Below, in pieces: positions 54,906-63,882 of a stretch of 64,000 nt of DNA. Under the pieces are notes generated by a model, which was given only the letters and a program-made list of their open reading frames with translations, made no database searches and had not been told where the DNA came from. Position numbers and translations under genes: made by a program. This DNA is from Kamptonema formosum PCC 10802 (GTDB lineage: Bacteria > Cyanobacteriota > Cyanobacteriia > Cyanobacteriales > Oscillatoriaceae): NCBI RefSeq assembly GCF_000332335.1, contig NZ_KB235952.1:276319-340318 (forward strand), written 5' to 3'. Position 1 is the stretch's first letter; the number at the start of each line of letters is the position of its first letter.

Positions 54906-57900
54906 CTACTTCTGGCGCACCGGAATAGAAATCGCGAACTCCGCCCCCTGTCCCGGCGCTGAAGTGCAAGTCAGCGATCCGCCGTGCCTTTCCACCACAA
55001 TAGAGTGGGAAATCGCCAGCCCCAAGCCAGTGCCCTTGCCCACCGGCTTCGTAGTAAAAAAGGGGTCAAAAATCCTCGACCGCACTTCCTCCGCCATCCC
55101 CGGGCCGGTGTCAGCAATAGAAATCACAACAAATTGGGAGCTGGGCGTGGGGGATTGGGCATGGGGCGCTGGTAATTGCTCTTCTCCCCCGCGCCTTATT
55201 GAAGTGCGAATCCGAATCATAGGGCACTTACTGCTGGGCGTGGCGTGTTGCGGTTCTGCCCCATGCCGCATTTCCAGGGCGTCAATCGCATTGGCGAGCA
55301 AATTCATAAATACCTGGTTCAGCTGACCGGCATAGCACTCAACTAAAGGCAGTTTGCCATAGTCTTTAATCACCTGAATGCCAGGACGGTCCGGCTTTCC
55401 CTTCAGGCGGTTTTGCAGGATCAGCAGCGTGCTGTCGATGCCCTCATGAATATCCACCTCTTTCATTTCCGCTTCATCCAGCCGCGAGAACGTGCGCAGC
55501 GAAAGCACAATCTCGCGAATCCGCTCAGCTCCCACCTTCATCGAATCCAGCAGTTTGGGCAAATCCGCCATCATGAACTCTAAATCGATCGCTTCCATTT
55601 CCTCTCGGATTGCCGGTGTGGGGCTGTATTGCATTTGATACAGGTACACCAGCTTCAGTAAATCGTCCGTGTACTGGCGGGCGTAGGTGAGATTGCCGTA
55701 GATAAAATTAACCGGGTTATTAATTTCGTGGGCCACCCCGGCCACCAGCTGCCCCAAACTGGAGAGTTTCTCGCTCTGAATCAGCTGGGTTTGCGTGAGT
55801 TTTAGCTCGCGCAGAGTAACTTCTAGCTGCTGCGCTTGCGCACGGGCTTCCGCTGCGGCGGCGCGGGTTTGGGCCAGGAGCCGGCTTTGGTTAATTGCCA
55901 CCGTCAGCTGAGCCAAAACCGCTCGCATCAACTCCACCTCACTCTCACTCCAAGGGCGAATTTCACTGTGATGCCCGCAGCTGACCGAGCCAATTTCACC
56001 GCTTTGGGTTTGCAGGGGCATTGCCAGCACAGAGGTGAAGCCTAGACTGAGCAGTAAATGCCGCATTTGTCGGTCGGGAAATGCTGTGACATCATCGCAG
56101 TGGAGGATTTCCAAATTCTGGAACAGATCGGCAAACAGACGCACTTGTTCAAAGGAATAATACCCCGTATAATCAGGAAAAGCTGAGTCTCTCGCTTCGC
56201 AGACGACTTGGGCGTAAGGGGGGGCGGCATCATATCGAAACCAGACGAAATGACAGCGGTCAATCTGTAGCAGGTTGCGGATTTCGCTGACAGCCGCTTG
56301 CAGGATAGTATCCAAGTCAAGGGAGTTGCGAATCTGGCTCGCCAGACGGTAGATCAGGGCTTCCCGCTGCGCCTGCTGCCGCAATTGCGCTTCTGCCCGC
56401 TTGCGCTCTGTGATGTCGGTCGTGATGCCGATCAGACCCACAATATTGCCTTCGGCATCTTTGATGGCGTCAGCCCGCGTTAAAACCTGTATCCGGCGAC
56501 CGCTCTTGGTGCGCTTCGTAACTTCCCCACTCCAAGAATTCCCACTCATAATTGTCTCAAAAACCTGCCGCCCCACAGCTAGGTCGGCAAAGACAGCCGG
56601 GATGCCACCGGCAGCGTTGAATTCCTCGACGGTTTCGTATTCAAACACCTGGGAGAACGCCCGGTTTTGATAAATGTGGGTGCCGGTGGCATCCGCCATG
56701 CCAATCGCGTCGCTGGAACTTTCCACCGCTTTGCTAATTCGCAGCAGCGCTTCTTCTGAAAGCTTGCGCTCAGTAATGTCGCGCACAATCACCAGCGCTT
56801 CATCTTCCCCGCTGGCAACAATCCGCGCCTCGTAATCGCGCATTTTTCCCCCCTGCGGCAGCTGGTATTCCAGGATTTGCGTCTCCCCAGAAGTTAGCGC
56901 CGCACGGATGGCGTCGAGCGACTGCTGAGCGAACTCTGGCGGAAACAGCACGCCGACATTTTTACCGATCAATTCACTAGCGGGGACTGCGGCGCGAACC
57001 CCTTTCGCCTCCATCATGTCCAGATAGGTGCCATCAGAGCTCATGCGCAGCATTAAATCCGGGATGGCTTTCAGAAAAGCTCGATTGCGAGCCTCACTTT
57101 TTTGCAGCGCCTCCTGCGCCTGCATGCGCTCGCCAATTTCCTGCTGCAGCCGCTCAAAAGCTTTCCTCAACTGGGCTGTGCGCTGCTCAACTCGCACTTC
57201 CAACTCTTGATTCGCTGCTAGCAGGGCTTCTTCGCTGTGGCGCAGCTGCTCCTCAACCCGCCGGCGCTCGCTGATTTCCCGGCGCAGCTTAGTCAGCGCC
57301 ACCGCCATATCAGCGCGGCTCGCTCCGTCTGTTTCCAGCAGCTGTTCGATCTCTTCTTCGATGGAGCGATCGCAAGGGCGCACCCAAAACTCGTCGCACT
57401 CATCCCCATTGGCAATAAAAGCGGTTTGCGTAGCCCAGCAGTTCGTCTGGAACAGCTTGGAACACAGTCCCGCCATTTTGCCGGCAATCAGCCCGCTTCC
57501 CCAGCACTCGCCCAGGGCTTTTTGGTAGCGCCCCTCCCAGCTGTCGCCGATCCGGAAGTGGGCTTCCTGGCGCTGCCGGTCGAGCTCGACGAGCTGCCAA
57601 TTCCCCCAGCCTCCCACACTGGCAACCTTGGCGAGGGCGGCGAATCCCGTTTGGAAATCCTCAAACTGGGAAATCACCTGCCAGTCTTTCTCAACGCTAT
57701 TGCGCCCTTCACTCTGAAGCGCCAAACCAAACCGCTTGGTGCCCACCATCGCCCGCACGCCGGCCATTAAACTCGCTATCGTCGTATCCAGCCACATCAT
57801 GGTCATCGGAGCGCTCTCGATGGTGCAAGTCCCCCGCTCCAGATTCCATTCCAGGTTAACACCGGCAACCTGGATCTGAAACGCCCTGCAACCTGCCGGC

Positions 57901-58043
57901 ACCCCCTGCGATTCCTGCGCCACCGCCAGAGAGGGAGCCGGTGCTAGGGCTTGCAGTTGATGAACCTGCTGGCGCAGCTGTCCCAACTCGTCAATCAGCT
58001 GCTGTTTGGTTTTTTCACTATCTTTCACTTGGCTCTCCGGCAT
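54906..58043 (-). CDS. Multi-domain PAS/GAF sensor histidine kinase
   Basis: A 1045-residue soluble kinase from ATG 58043; GTG 58094 is an alternative. In order: coiled coil, a V4R-like sensor region (around GSGLIAGKMAGLCSKLFQTN and a Cys-containing NGDECDEFWVRPCD), a second coiled coil, two PAS domains (RAFLKAIPDLMLRMSSDGTY; AVESSSDAIGMADATGTHIY, each with a trailing DITERK), a GAF domain (LDLDTILQAAVSEIRNLLQI), a HisKA region with phospho-His in VAHEINNPVNFIYGNL, and an HATPase domain with DTGPGMAEEVRS and GKGTGLGLAISHSIV. There is no membrane span or receiver. A low-complexity insert (RHGAEPQHATPSSKCP; PAPHAQSPTPSSQ) lies in the ATPase domain. Confidence 0.92.
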   Translation of the reverse strand: MPESQVKDSEKTKQQLIDELGQLRQQVHQLQALAPAPSLAVAQESQGVPAGCRAFQIQVAGVNLEWNLERGTCTIESAPMTMMWLDTTIASLMAGVRAMVGTKRFGLALQSEGRNSVEKDWQVISQFEDFQTGFAALAKVASVGGWGNWQLVELDRQRQEAHFRIGDSWEGRYQKALGECWGSGLIAGKMAGLCSKLFQTNCWATQTAFIANGDECDEFWVRPCDRSIEEEIEQLLETDGASRADMAVALTKLRREISERRRVEEQLRHSEEALLAANQELEVRVEQRTAQLRKAFERLQQEIGERMQAQEALQKSEARNRAFLKAIPDLMLRMSSDGTYLDMMEAKGVRAAVPASELIGKNVGVLFPPEFAQQSLDAIRAALTSGETQILEYQLPQGGKMRDYEARIVASGEDEALVIVRDITERKLSEEALLRISKAVESSSDAIGMADATGTHIYQNRAFSQVFEYETVEEFNAAGGIPAVFADLAVGRQVFETIMSGNSWSGEVTKRTKSGRRIQVLTRADAIKDAEGNIVGLIGITTDITERKRAEAQLRQQAQREALIYRLASQIRNSLDLDTILQAAVSEIRNLLQIDRCHFVWFRYDAAPPYAQVVCEARDSAFPDYTGYYSFEQVRLFADLFQNLEILHCDDVTAFPDRQMRHLLLSLGFTSVLAMPLQTQSGEIGSVSCGHHSEIRPWSESEVELMRAVLAQLTVAINQSRLLAQTRAAAAEARAQAQQLEVTLRELKLTQTQLIQSEKLSSLGQLVAGVAHEINNPVNFIYGNLTYARQYTDDLLKLVYLYQMQYSPTPAIREEMEAIDLEFMMADLPKLLDSMKVGAERIREIVLSLRTFSRLDEAEMKEVDIHEGIDSTLLILQNRLKGKPDRPGIQVIKDYGKLPLVECYAGQLNQVFMNLLANAIDALEMRHGAEPQHATPSSKCPMIRIRTSIRRGGEEQLPAPHAQSPTPSSQFVVISIADTGPGMAEEVRSRIFDPFFTTKPVGKGTGLGLAISHSIVVERHGGSLTCTSAPGQGAEFAISIPVRQK

Positions 58044-58249
58044 AAGCACAATTGCTCGACAGGCATACAGTCCGCTCTCCTTGTATTTTTGCACGAGCCA
58101 GCCAGCTGTTTAATCTTTTTGTGGGACTTTAAACGAGCGTCGGGCTTCAGGTTTAATAGTTTAATCGCGCATCTTTCTTCGGATGTGTGCGGGTATTTTT
58201 AAAAAAAGTTAAAGCGAAGATATCCCACCCCTTAGAGGTGCCGGTGGGC

Positions 58250-58318
58250 CGTTTGTAGTTGGGCTAATGCCCCACCGCCCCGTTTGTAGTTGGGCTAATG
58301 CCCCACCGCCCGCCCCAC
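58250..58318. repeat. GTTTGTAGTTGGGCTAATGCCCC tandem duplication
   Basis: Two consecutive copies of GTTTGTAGTTGGGCTAATGC with CCCACCGCCC, a diverged relative of the GGGCTAAAGCCC family. It lies in the spacer between the divergent kinase and cruP genes. Confidence 0.75.
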
Positions 58319-58508
58319 CGCAACACCGCACCCCGGAACCCCGGCACCCATGAGATAAAAAATTATTTAAACGGATTTTCCCACAGGCTCCCTGCGGCCA
58401 CAGGGGCCAGCCGGCACGCCACCGGCACAACGCGCCACGGGCGGAAGCGCATCCCATCCCCAGCTCCTCTACTTTAGGATAAAATCAACCGTCTACCCAC
58501 CAACAGTC

Positions 58509-60080
58509 ATGACCCAAACAGAGCAAATACTCTCGCAACTGCCCGGGGACGTCCTGGGAGGGCTGCGACGCGCTGACCGCCTCTGGCAAGCTCTCAGAGA
58601 AAATACGGCAGCGGTGCCGGTGGCGGTCCAACACAGCCTGCAGCCTCTGGGAGAAGCCGACTGGGACATCACAATCTGCGGTGGCACTCTGGGCATTTTC
58701 ATCGGTGCCGCTTTGGCGCTGCGGGGGTGGAGAGTGGCGCTGCTCGAGCGGGGGATTCTGCGCGGCAGAGCCCAAGAGTGGAACATCTCCCGCAAAGAGC
58801 TGGAGGTGTTTCTGGAACTCAACCTGCTGGCAGACGCCCAGCTGTCGCAAGCGATCGCATCCTCGTACAGCCCCGCCCGCGTCAGCTTTCTCAATGGCCC
58901 AGAAATCTGGGTGCGAGATGTTTTAAATATCGGCGTCGATCCAGTATTTCTCCTCGACGCCCTCAAGTCGCGATTCCTGCAAGCCGGCGGGCAACTGTTT
59001 GAAAATACGCCTTTTGAATCAGCTGCAGTTCACCCAGATGGTGTTATAATAAATACGGGCAGCGGCAGCAATTTCAAAACGCGGCTGTTAATTGATGCGA
59101 TGGGTCATTTTTCCCCCATTGTGCGGCAGGCGCGGCGGGGAGAAAAACCCGATGGCGTCTGCTTAGTTGTCGGCAGTTGCGCCCTCGGCTTTCCCCAAAA
59201 TGACACCGGCGATTTGATCGCTTCCCTCACGCCGGTGCAGCACCAGTGCCAGTATTTTTGGGAAGCCTTCCCAGCGCGAGACGGGCGCACCACCTATTTA
59301 TTTACCTACCTCGACGCTCACCCAGAACGCTTCAGTTTGGAGTTTCTCTTTGAGGAGTACCTGCGTTTGCTGCCCCAATATCAAGGCGTGGGAATTGACC
59401 GGCTGCAATTTCAACGGGCGCTATTTGGCTTGTTTCCCTCCTACCGGCAAAGCCCTTTGCAAATGCCTTGGAGCCGCATTTTGCCGGTAGGCGACAGCAG
59501 CGGGTGCCAGTCTCCCGTGAGTTTTGGCGGGTTTGGGGCGATGCTGCGCCATTTGCCGCGCTTAACTGCTGGAATTGACGAGGCGCTGCGCGCAGAAGAA
59601 TTGAGCCAGCCGGCACTGGCGCTGCTGCAACCTTACCAGCCAAACCTGTCAGTAACTTGGCTGTTCCAGCGGGCGATGACTGCCGGTGTCGGGCAGAACA
59701 TTGACCCCGATGCGATTAACCGGCTCCTCTCTGGGGTGTTTGCGGTGATGGAAGGGCTGGGAGAGCCGGTGATCAAGCCATTTCTGCAAGACGTGGTGCA
59801 GTTTCCGGCGCTGTCGCAAACCCTGTTCAAAACAGCACTGGCGCACCCTCAATTAGTCGCCAAAATCATCCCGCAAGTGGGAGCGATCGCTTTACTCGAC
59901 TGGCTGCGCCATTACATTAACCTCGGCATTTACAGCGCCCTGTCTCCCCTCGGAAAGGCGCTGGAACCCCGGCTAAAAACTCTGCCACCGGCACACCAAT
60001 ATTATATGCGGCGCTGGATTGATGCCTGGATGTTTGGCTGTGGGGGCGATTATCTCAAATCTGCCCCTACCGTTGATTAA
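58509..60080 (+). CDS. cruP: CruP-type lycopene-cyclase-family FAD oxidoreductase
   Basis: A 523-residue flavoprotein. After a ~50-residue N-terminal part comes the FAD Rossmann motif ITICGGTLGIFIGAALALRG followed by VALLERGILRGRAQEWNISR then KELEVFL, a combination I associate with CruP, the paralogue of cyanobacterial lycopene cyclase CruA. The later GDSSGCQSPVSFGGFGAMLR is the second FAD-contact region. CruP is conserved in cyanobacteria and plants, where it is tied to stress-related carotenoid metabolism; its catalytic role is debated. No ribosome-binding site is seen; ATG 58509 fits the conserved start. Confidence 0.82.
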   Translation: MTQTEQILSQLPGDVLGGLRRADRLWQALRENTAAVPVAVQHSLQPLGEADWDITICGGTLGIFIGAALALRGWRVALLERGILRGRAQEWNISRKELEVFLELNLLADAQLSQAIASSYSPARVSFLNGPEIWVRDVLNIGVDPVFLLDALKSRFLQAGGQLFENTPFESAAVHPDGVIINTGSGSNFKTRLLIDAMGHFSPIVRQARRGEKPDGVCLVVGSCALGFPQNDTGDLIASLTPVQHQCQYFWEAFPARDGRTTYLFTYLDAHPERFSLEFLFEEYLRLLPQYQGVGIDRLQFQRALFGLFPSYRQSPLQMPWSRILPVGDSSGCQSPVSFGGFGAMLRHLPRLTAGIDEALRAEELSQPALALLQPYQPNLSVTWLFQRAMTAGVGQNIDPDAINRLLSGVFAVMEGLGEPVIKPFLQDVVQFPALSQTLFKTALAHPQLVAKIIPQVGAIALLDWLRHYINLGIYSALSPLGKALEPRLKTLPPAHQYYMRRWIDAWMFGCGGDYLKSAPTVD

Positions 60081-60130
60081 CAGTACCAGAAAACCGGTTT
60101 CTTTAAGAAACCGGGTTTCTCTGTACTATA
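60080..60130. terminator. Short family-B core after cruP
   Basis: Palindrome ACCAGAAAACCGGTTTCTTT and AAGAAACCGGGTTTCTCTGT starting at the cruP stop. Likely to act as a transcription end, with no clear T-run. Confidence 0.5.
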
Positions 60131-60136
60131 GAGAAA

Positions 60137-60167
60137 GTAGGGTGCGTTCCGCAGGAACGCACCCCAC
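60137..60167. repeat. Hairpin GTAGGGTGCGTTCC-GCA-GGAACGCACCCCAC
   Basis: Nearly perfect arms between cruP and the convergent membrane-protein gene. Related to 52647-52681. Confidence 0.75.
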
Positions 60168-60169
60168 TC

Positions 60170-60583
60170 CTAAGGCACTTCCCGGAGATACTTTATCCAG
60201 TACGCCGCAGCCACTCCCCAGATGGCGTTGAATAAAATTACAAAAAGCGGGGTTGTGAGCCCGAGATTTAATCCCATCATCCCCTGATTAGCTTTATAAG
60301 GAAACACGACAAACAGCTGCACAACTGTTGGGGCGAGGCTCAACAGCAGCCCTTTGATGAGAGGGCGAGCCGGGAGATTTGGGATCGGGAAGAGAAATCC
60401 CCACAATCCGCCCCAGACAATTCGAGGGTAGAGCCATTCGGGGGTGAGTGCCGGTGAGATCCGCGCCCCAAGCGCTGCGGTGAGTCCTAACGCGCCGAAC
60501 AGCCAAAGCGCCAGACTGTTCGCCAGCGCTCCTAAAGAGCCGGCGGAAAAAAATAGGGTCAGTTGTTTGGCCAGGTTTTTCAT
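60170..60583 (-). CDS. Hypothetical four-helix membrane protein
   Basis: A 137-residue protein with about four hydrophobic segments (FFSAGSLGALANSLALWLFG, RIVWGGLWGFLFPIPNL, LLLSLAPTVVQLFVVFPY, LFVILFNAIWGVAAAYWIKY). Charged residues are few. I do not recognise the family with certainty; it looks like a conserved cyanobacterial and proteobacterial membrane protein. It is convergent with cruP. ATG 60583 follows TGGTATG; no strong ribosome-binding site. Confidence 0.72.
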   Translation of the reverse strand: MKNLAKQLTLFFSAGSLGALANSLALWLFGALGLTAALGARISPALTPEWLYPRIVWGGLWGFLFPIPNLPARPLIKGLLLSLAPTVVQLFVVFPYKANQGMMGLNLGLTTPLFVILFNAIWGVAAAYWIKYLREVP

Positions 60584-60777
60584 ACCAGTTTTTTTTCTTA
60601 TTATTATAACCTATAGGGTGCGTTCTGCAGAGCAGACCGCTACAGGAGTGGTCTCTACAAGATCCCGGATTCAAAAGTGACACGCACCCGAATGAATCCT
60701 CTTTCCGTCTGGCGATGGGGGTTGGGGGTGGCGTGGCTGGGTTAAAGTTATTTATAACAATTATATAGAACTCAACC

Positions 60778-62244
60778 ATGAGAAACAATCCACCGCCATC
60801 CGCTCCTCCGCCTCCAGAAACTGCGGCATCGAGAAAATGGTGGGCTATGCTGGGCGTGGGGCTGGGCGTGCTGATGTTCACCTTGGACACCAGCATCGTC
60901 AACATCGCCCTCCCAACTCTTGCTAACACACTCCGCACGAACTTCGCCACTATCCAGTGGGTAGTTTTGAGCTACCTGCTCGTTCTCACCGCCTTGGTAC
61001 TCGGCGCAGCGAGGTTGGGCGACATGTTTGGCAAAAAGCGGCTGTACCTCAGGGGTTTAATCTTGTTTACAATCGCCTCCTTGCTGTGCGGGATTTCTCC
61101 CAGTGTTGAGTGGCTGATTGGCTTTCGGGCGCTTCAGGGGCTGGGCGGCGTGTTTATTTCGGCGCTAGGCTCTGCTATAATTGCTGAAGTCTTCCCCGCA
61201 TCAGAGCGCGGGCGGGCGCTGGGGATTGTTGGCGCGGCGGTGTCGCTGGGAATCGCCCTCGGTCCCACGGTGGGGGGGCTGCTGATAGGGCTTTCCGGCT
61301 GGCGTTTGATATTTTTGGTGAACGTGCCGGTGGGGATATTTGCCAGTTTCATCATTGTGCGTTTCGTACCGGCATTGGCTGGAGCCGGCACTCACCAGCG
61401 CTTTGACTGGCTGGGGGCGGCGATCGCAACGGTGATGCTGCTTTGCTTCGCGCTGGGGATGACGCAAGGGCAGCTCGAAGGTTTTGGCAGCAGCAAAGCC
61501 CTGACGCTGCTTGCCATTTCAGCGCTAAGCTTGGCGGCTTTTTTGGCAATTGAAGCTCGCATCTACCAGCCGATGCTCAACCTGGAAATGTTTCGCAACC
61601 CCGAATTTAGCTTGAGCTTGCTGATGGCGGTGCTGGTGTTTGTGGTAATCGCCGGCACTATTTTTATTATGCCTTTTTTCTTGGAATTGGCGCTGGGCTA
61701 TCCGGCGCAGCGTACCGGTTTGCTGCTGGCGGTTTCGCCAGTTTTGGGCGGGATTGTGGCACCTTTCTCTGGGTCTTTGTCTGACCGCTTTGGCTCGCGT
61801 ATAATCAGTTTAATCGGGCTGTTGCTGATGGTGGTGGGGTGCCTGCTCATCAGTACCTTTGACGGGAGGCTGACTGAACTGGGGTATATTGTGCGGATTG
61901 CGCCGTTTGGGATTGGGTTGGGGATGTTCCAGTCGCCGAATAACAGCGCAATTTTGGGAAGTGTGCCGAAAGAAAGACTGGGCATCGCTTCCGGGTTGAT
62001 GTCACTGTCGCGCACCTTAGGGCAAACAGCCGGTTTGCCGCTGATGGGCGCTTTGTTTGCGGCTTTGAGCCTCAGCAGTGCCGGTTTGCCGCAAACTGCC
62101 AATCTCACTGCCGCGCCGGCTGAGGCGCTAGTTTATGGGGTGGGGGGTACTTTTCGGATTGCGGCTGCGATTCTTTGTGTAGCGGCGGTATTGACGGCTG
62201 TTGTCTGGAAGTTGGAGCAAAGAGTGCGGGAGGCGGCTCGGTAA
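60778..62244 (+). CDS. MFS exporter, DHA2 (EmrB/QacA-like) family
   Basis: A 488-residue 14-helix efflux transporter. The helix-1 motif LDTSIVNIALPTLANTLRTN is the DHA2 signature. Motif A in loop 2-3 reads GDMFGKKRLYLRG, and the helix-5 motif C-like stretch is GAAVSLGIALGPTVGGLLIG. The final helices are intact. The substrate is unknown; multidrug export or secretion of a small molecule is typical. The start is ATG 60778. It is not accompanied by an EmrA-like membrane fusion protein or a regulator. Confidence 0.9.
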   Translation: MRNNPPPSAPPPPETAASRKWWAMLGVGLGVLMFTLDTSIVNIALPTLANTLRTNFATIQWVVLSYLLVLTALVLGAARLGDMFGKKRLYLRGLILFTIASLLCGISPSVEWLIGFRALQGLGGVFISALGSAIIAEVFPASERGRALGIVGAAVSLGIALGPTVGGLLIGLSGWRLIFLVNVPVGIFASFIIVRFVPALAGAGTHQRFDWLGAAIATVMLLCFALGMTQGQLEGFGSSKALTLLAISALSLAAFLAIEARIYQPMLNLEMFRNPEFSLSLLMAVLVFVVIAGTIFIMPFFLELALGYPAQRTGLLLAVSPVLGGIVAPFSGSLSDRFGSRIISLIGLLLMVVGCLLISTFDGRLTELGYIVRIAPFGIGLGMFQSPNNSAILGSVPKERLGIASGLMSLSRTLGQTAGLPLMGALFAALSLSSAGLPQTANLTAAPAEALVYGVGGTFRIAAAILCVAAVLTAVVWKLEQRVREAAR

Positions 62245-62294
62245 TGTCAACTGCAGATAGACGCTGATAGACGGCGAAGTAGATGGCGGTTGCA

Positions 62295-62335
62295 TCTGCG
62301 TTAATCTGCGTTAATCTGCGTTAATCTGCGGTTAA
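62295..62335. repeat. CTGCGTTAAT tandem repeat, four units
   Basis: Four consecutive units of (A)TCTGCGTTA; the last is altered to CTGCGGTTAAG. It abuts a family-B element. Confidence 0.75.
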
Positions 62336-62337
62336 GA

Positions 62338-62428
62338 TATAGCGGCTCTCATCTGAGTGAGGTACTGAGAAACCCGGTTTTTTTAAGAAACCGGTTTTCT
62401 GGCATGTACTTCACTGAAAACTGCTATA
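62338..62428. repeat. MITE-like palindromic element, family B, copy 8
   Basis: Ninety-one bp from TATAGCGGCTCTCATCTG to GAAAACTGCTATA with core GAAACCCGGTTTTTTTAAG. It lies between convergent MFS and CAP-RTX genes. Confidence 0.85.
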
Positions 62429-62447
62429 AAAGGAGGCAAAATCGGAT

Positions 62448-63524
62448 TTAAATCGAGATAAAATCCCCTCCATCGAGTAGGGAAACATCAACTCCGGGCA
62501 GTACAGCCAGGACTGAATTTGTGGTAAGATTGATAATCTGTGCGCCAGACGCGCCTTGAGAGAAGCCGAGCTGCTGGAAAGATAAACCGGCAGTTAGGCC
62601 AATTAAATCTTCTGCATCGCTGTAGTAAAAGATGTCTGTCGCGTCTCCTCCTAGGAAATACACATCATTGCCGGCACCGCCGGTGAGGGTGTCGGCACCC
62701 AAGTCTCCGGAGAGCCAATCATCACCGGCTTCTCCCAAAAGAGAGTCATTACCTGCGCCGCCATTCACCGTGTCGTCGCCGTCGCCGCCGAAGACAATAT
62801 CGTTGCCTTTATTGCCGTTAACCATGATATCATTACCGGCACCTCCGGTAAGGGTATCATTTCCTTGACCTCCCACAGCAACGTCGCTGCCGGCATCGCC
62901 GCTGAGGGAATCACTGCCGGCATTTCCGCTGACAAAATCATCGCCGGCACCGCCGCTAAGAGTGTCGTTGCCTCCCAGCCCCAGTATTATATCACTGCCG
63001 GTGGTGCCGGTGAACGCATCACTGCCCTCTGTGCGGAGATGAACAGGAGATCCAGTAAATGTTGGGGTGGGATTGGGTGCCGGCACCGGATTGACTTGAC
63101 CATTGACGGGCGAGCCAAAATCCTGTGTCCAGTAGTGGTGCCAATTCTGGCTGCCGGTATCGTTTTTTAGCAAGTAGTAGCCAATCCCAATTTCCTTATA
63201 ATTGGGATTGAGAATATTCTGCCGGTGACCATCGTTGGGAGGAGTTTCGTTGAACCAGGCGTCTACGACTTCCTCAGGGTTGGAGTAGCCCCAACCAACA
63301 TTTTCCCCAGCAAATGAGTATTTATAGCCGGCCCGATTGATGCGGTCGTTTGTCGATGATCCATCCGCTCCTTGGTGCCCGATAAAGTCATTGAGTGCCA
63401 TATCCCGGCTGTGATCTTGGGCGGATGCAGTCAGCTGGGCATTTAACGTCAGTGGGGCCAAACCAAACTGGCTGCGATATAAATTGGTGCGCGCTAGAAG
63501 GCGATAGATAAAGTTTTCGTTCAC
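62448..63524 (-). CDS. CAP (SCP/YkwD) domain protein with RTX calcium-binding repeats
   Basis: A 358-residue protein. Residues ~8-140 form a bacterial CAP/SCP domain (HSRDMALNDFIGHQGADGSS, FAGENVGWGYSNPEEVVDAW, DGHRQNILNPNYKEIGIGYY). After a Pro-rich linker, residues ~175-290 hold about a dozen RTX nonapeptides of the GGxGxDxLx type (GGAGDDFVSG, GGQGNDTLTG, GGAGNDVYFL). There is no N-terminal signal, consistent with type I secretion directed by the C-terminus. The start is GTG 63524, fixed by GAGGAG 9 bases upstream and by the CAP N-terminus. The role could be adhesion or surface-layer interaction; inference. Confidence 0.93.
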   Translation of the reverse strand: MNENFIYRLLARTNLYRSQFGLAPLTLNAQLTASAQDHSRDMALNDFIGHQGADGSSTNDRINRAGYKYSFAGENVGWGYSNPEEVVDAWFNETPPNDGHRQNILNPNYKEIGIGYYLLKNDTGSQNWHHYWTQDFGSPVNGQVNPVPAPNPTPTFTGSPVHLRTEGSDAFTGTTGSDIILGLGGNDTLSGGAGDDFVSGNAGSDSLSGDAGSDVAVGGQGNDTLTGGAGNDIMVNGNKGNDIVFGGDGDDTVNGGAGNDSLLGEAGDDWLSGDLGADTLTGGAGNDVYFLGGDATDIFYYSDAEDLIGLTAGLSFQQLGFSQGASGAQIINLTTNSVLAVLPGVDVSLLDGGDFISI

Positions 63525-63882
63525 AAGAAATGGCTCCTCAGGGGGAGAAAGTTTTGCGTTTTGTCGGTAAATGCACGCAACTTACAGCCGGCACCCTCGC
63601 GATCTGTGCCGCGCTGCAATAATCTCGCACCCTAACTCCCCCCTCCGTTTTCTCACCGGCGCGGGAGTGTGCGCAGACGAGACGCCGGCGCACACCACTG
63701 CGGGGGACATTTAGATGATGTGTTATTGGATAGATAGATGCTTGCTTTCGTCTCACCGGCTTCTGTGGCGGTTGGGGATTGCCTCTCCCGACGAACTCCG
63801 CCACAAGCCAGAGCACCCTCATCTCTCTGGGTGAGCGCACTAATACTATAGCACAAGTTGGCAGATCGCTCGCACAGAGAAC
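63525..63882. other. Spacer upstream of the CAP-RTX gene
   Basis: About 360 bp without a supported gene. Frames here are shadows or repeat-derived. Promoter elements are not clear. Confidence 0.4.
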
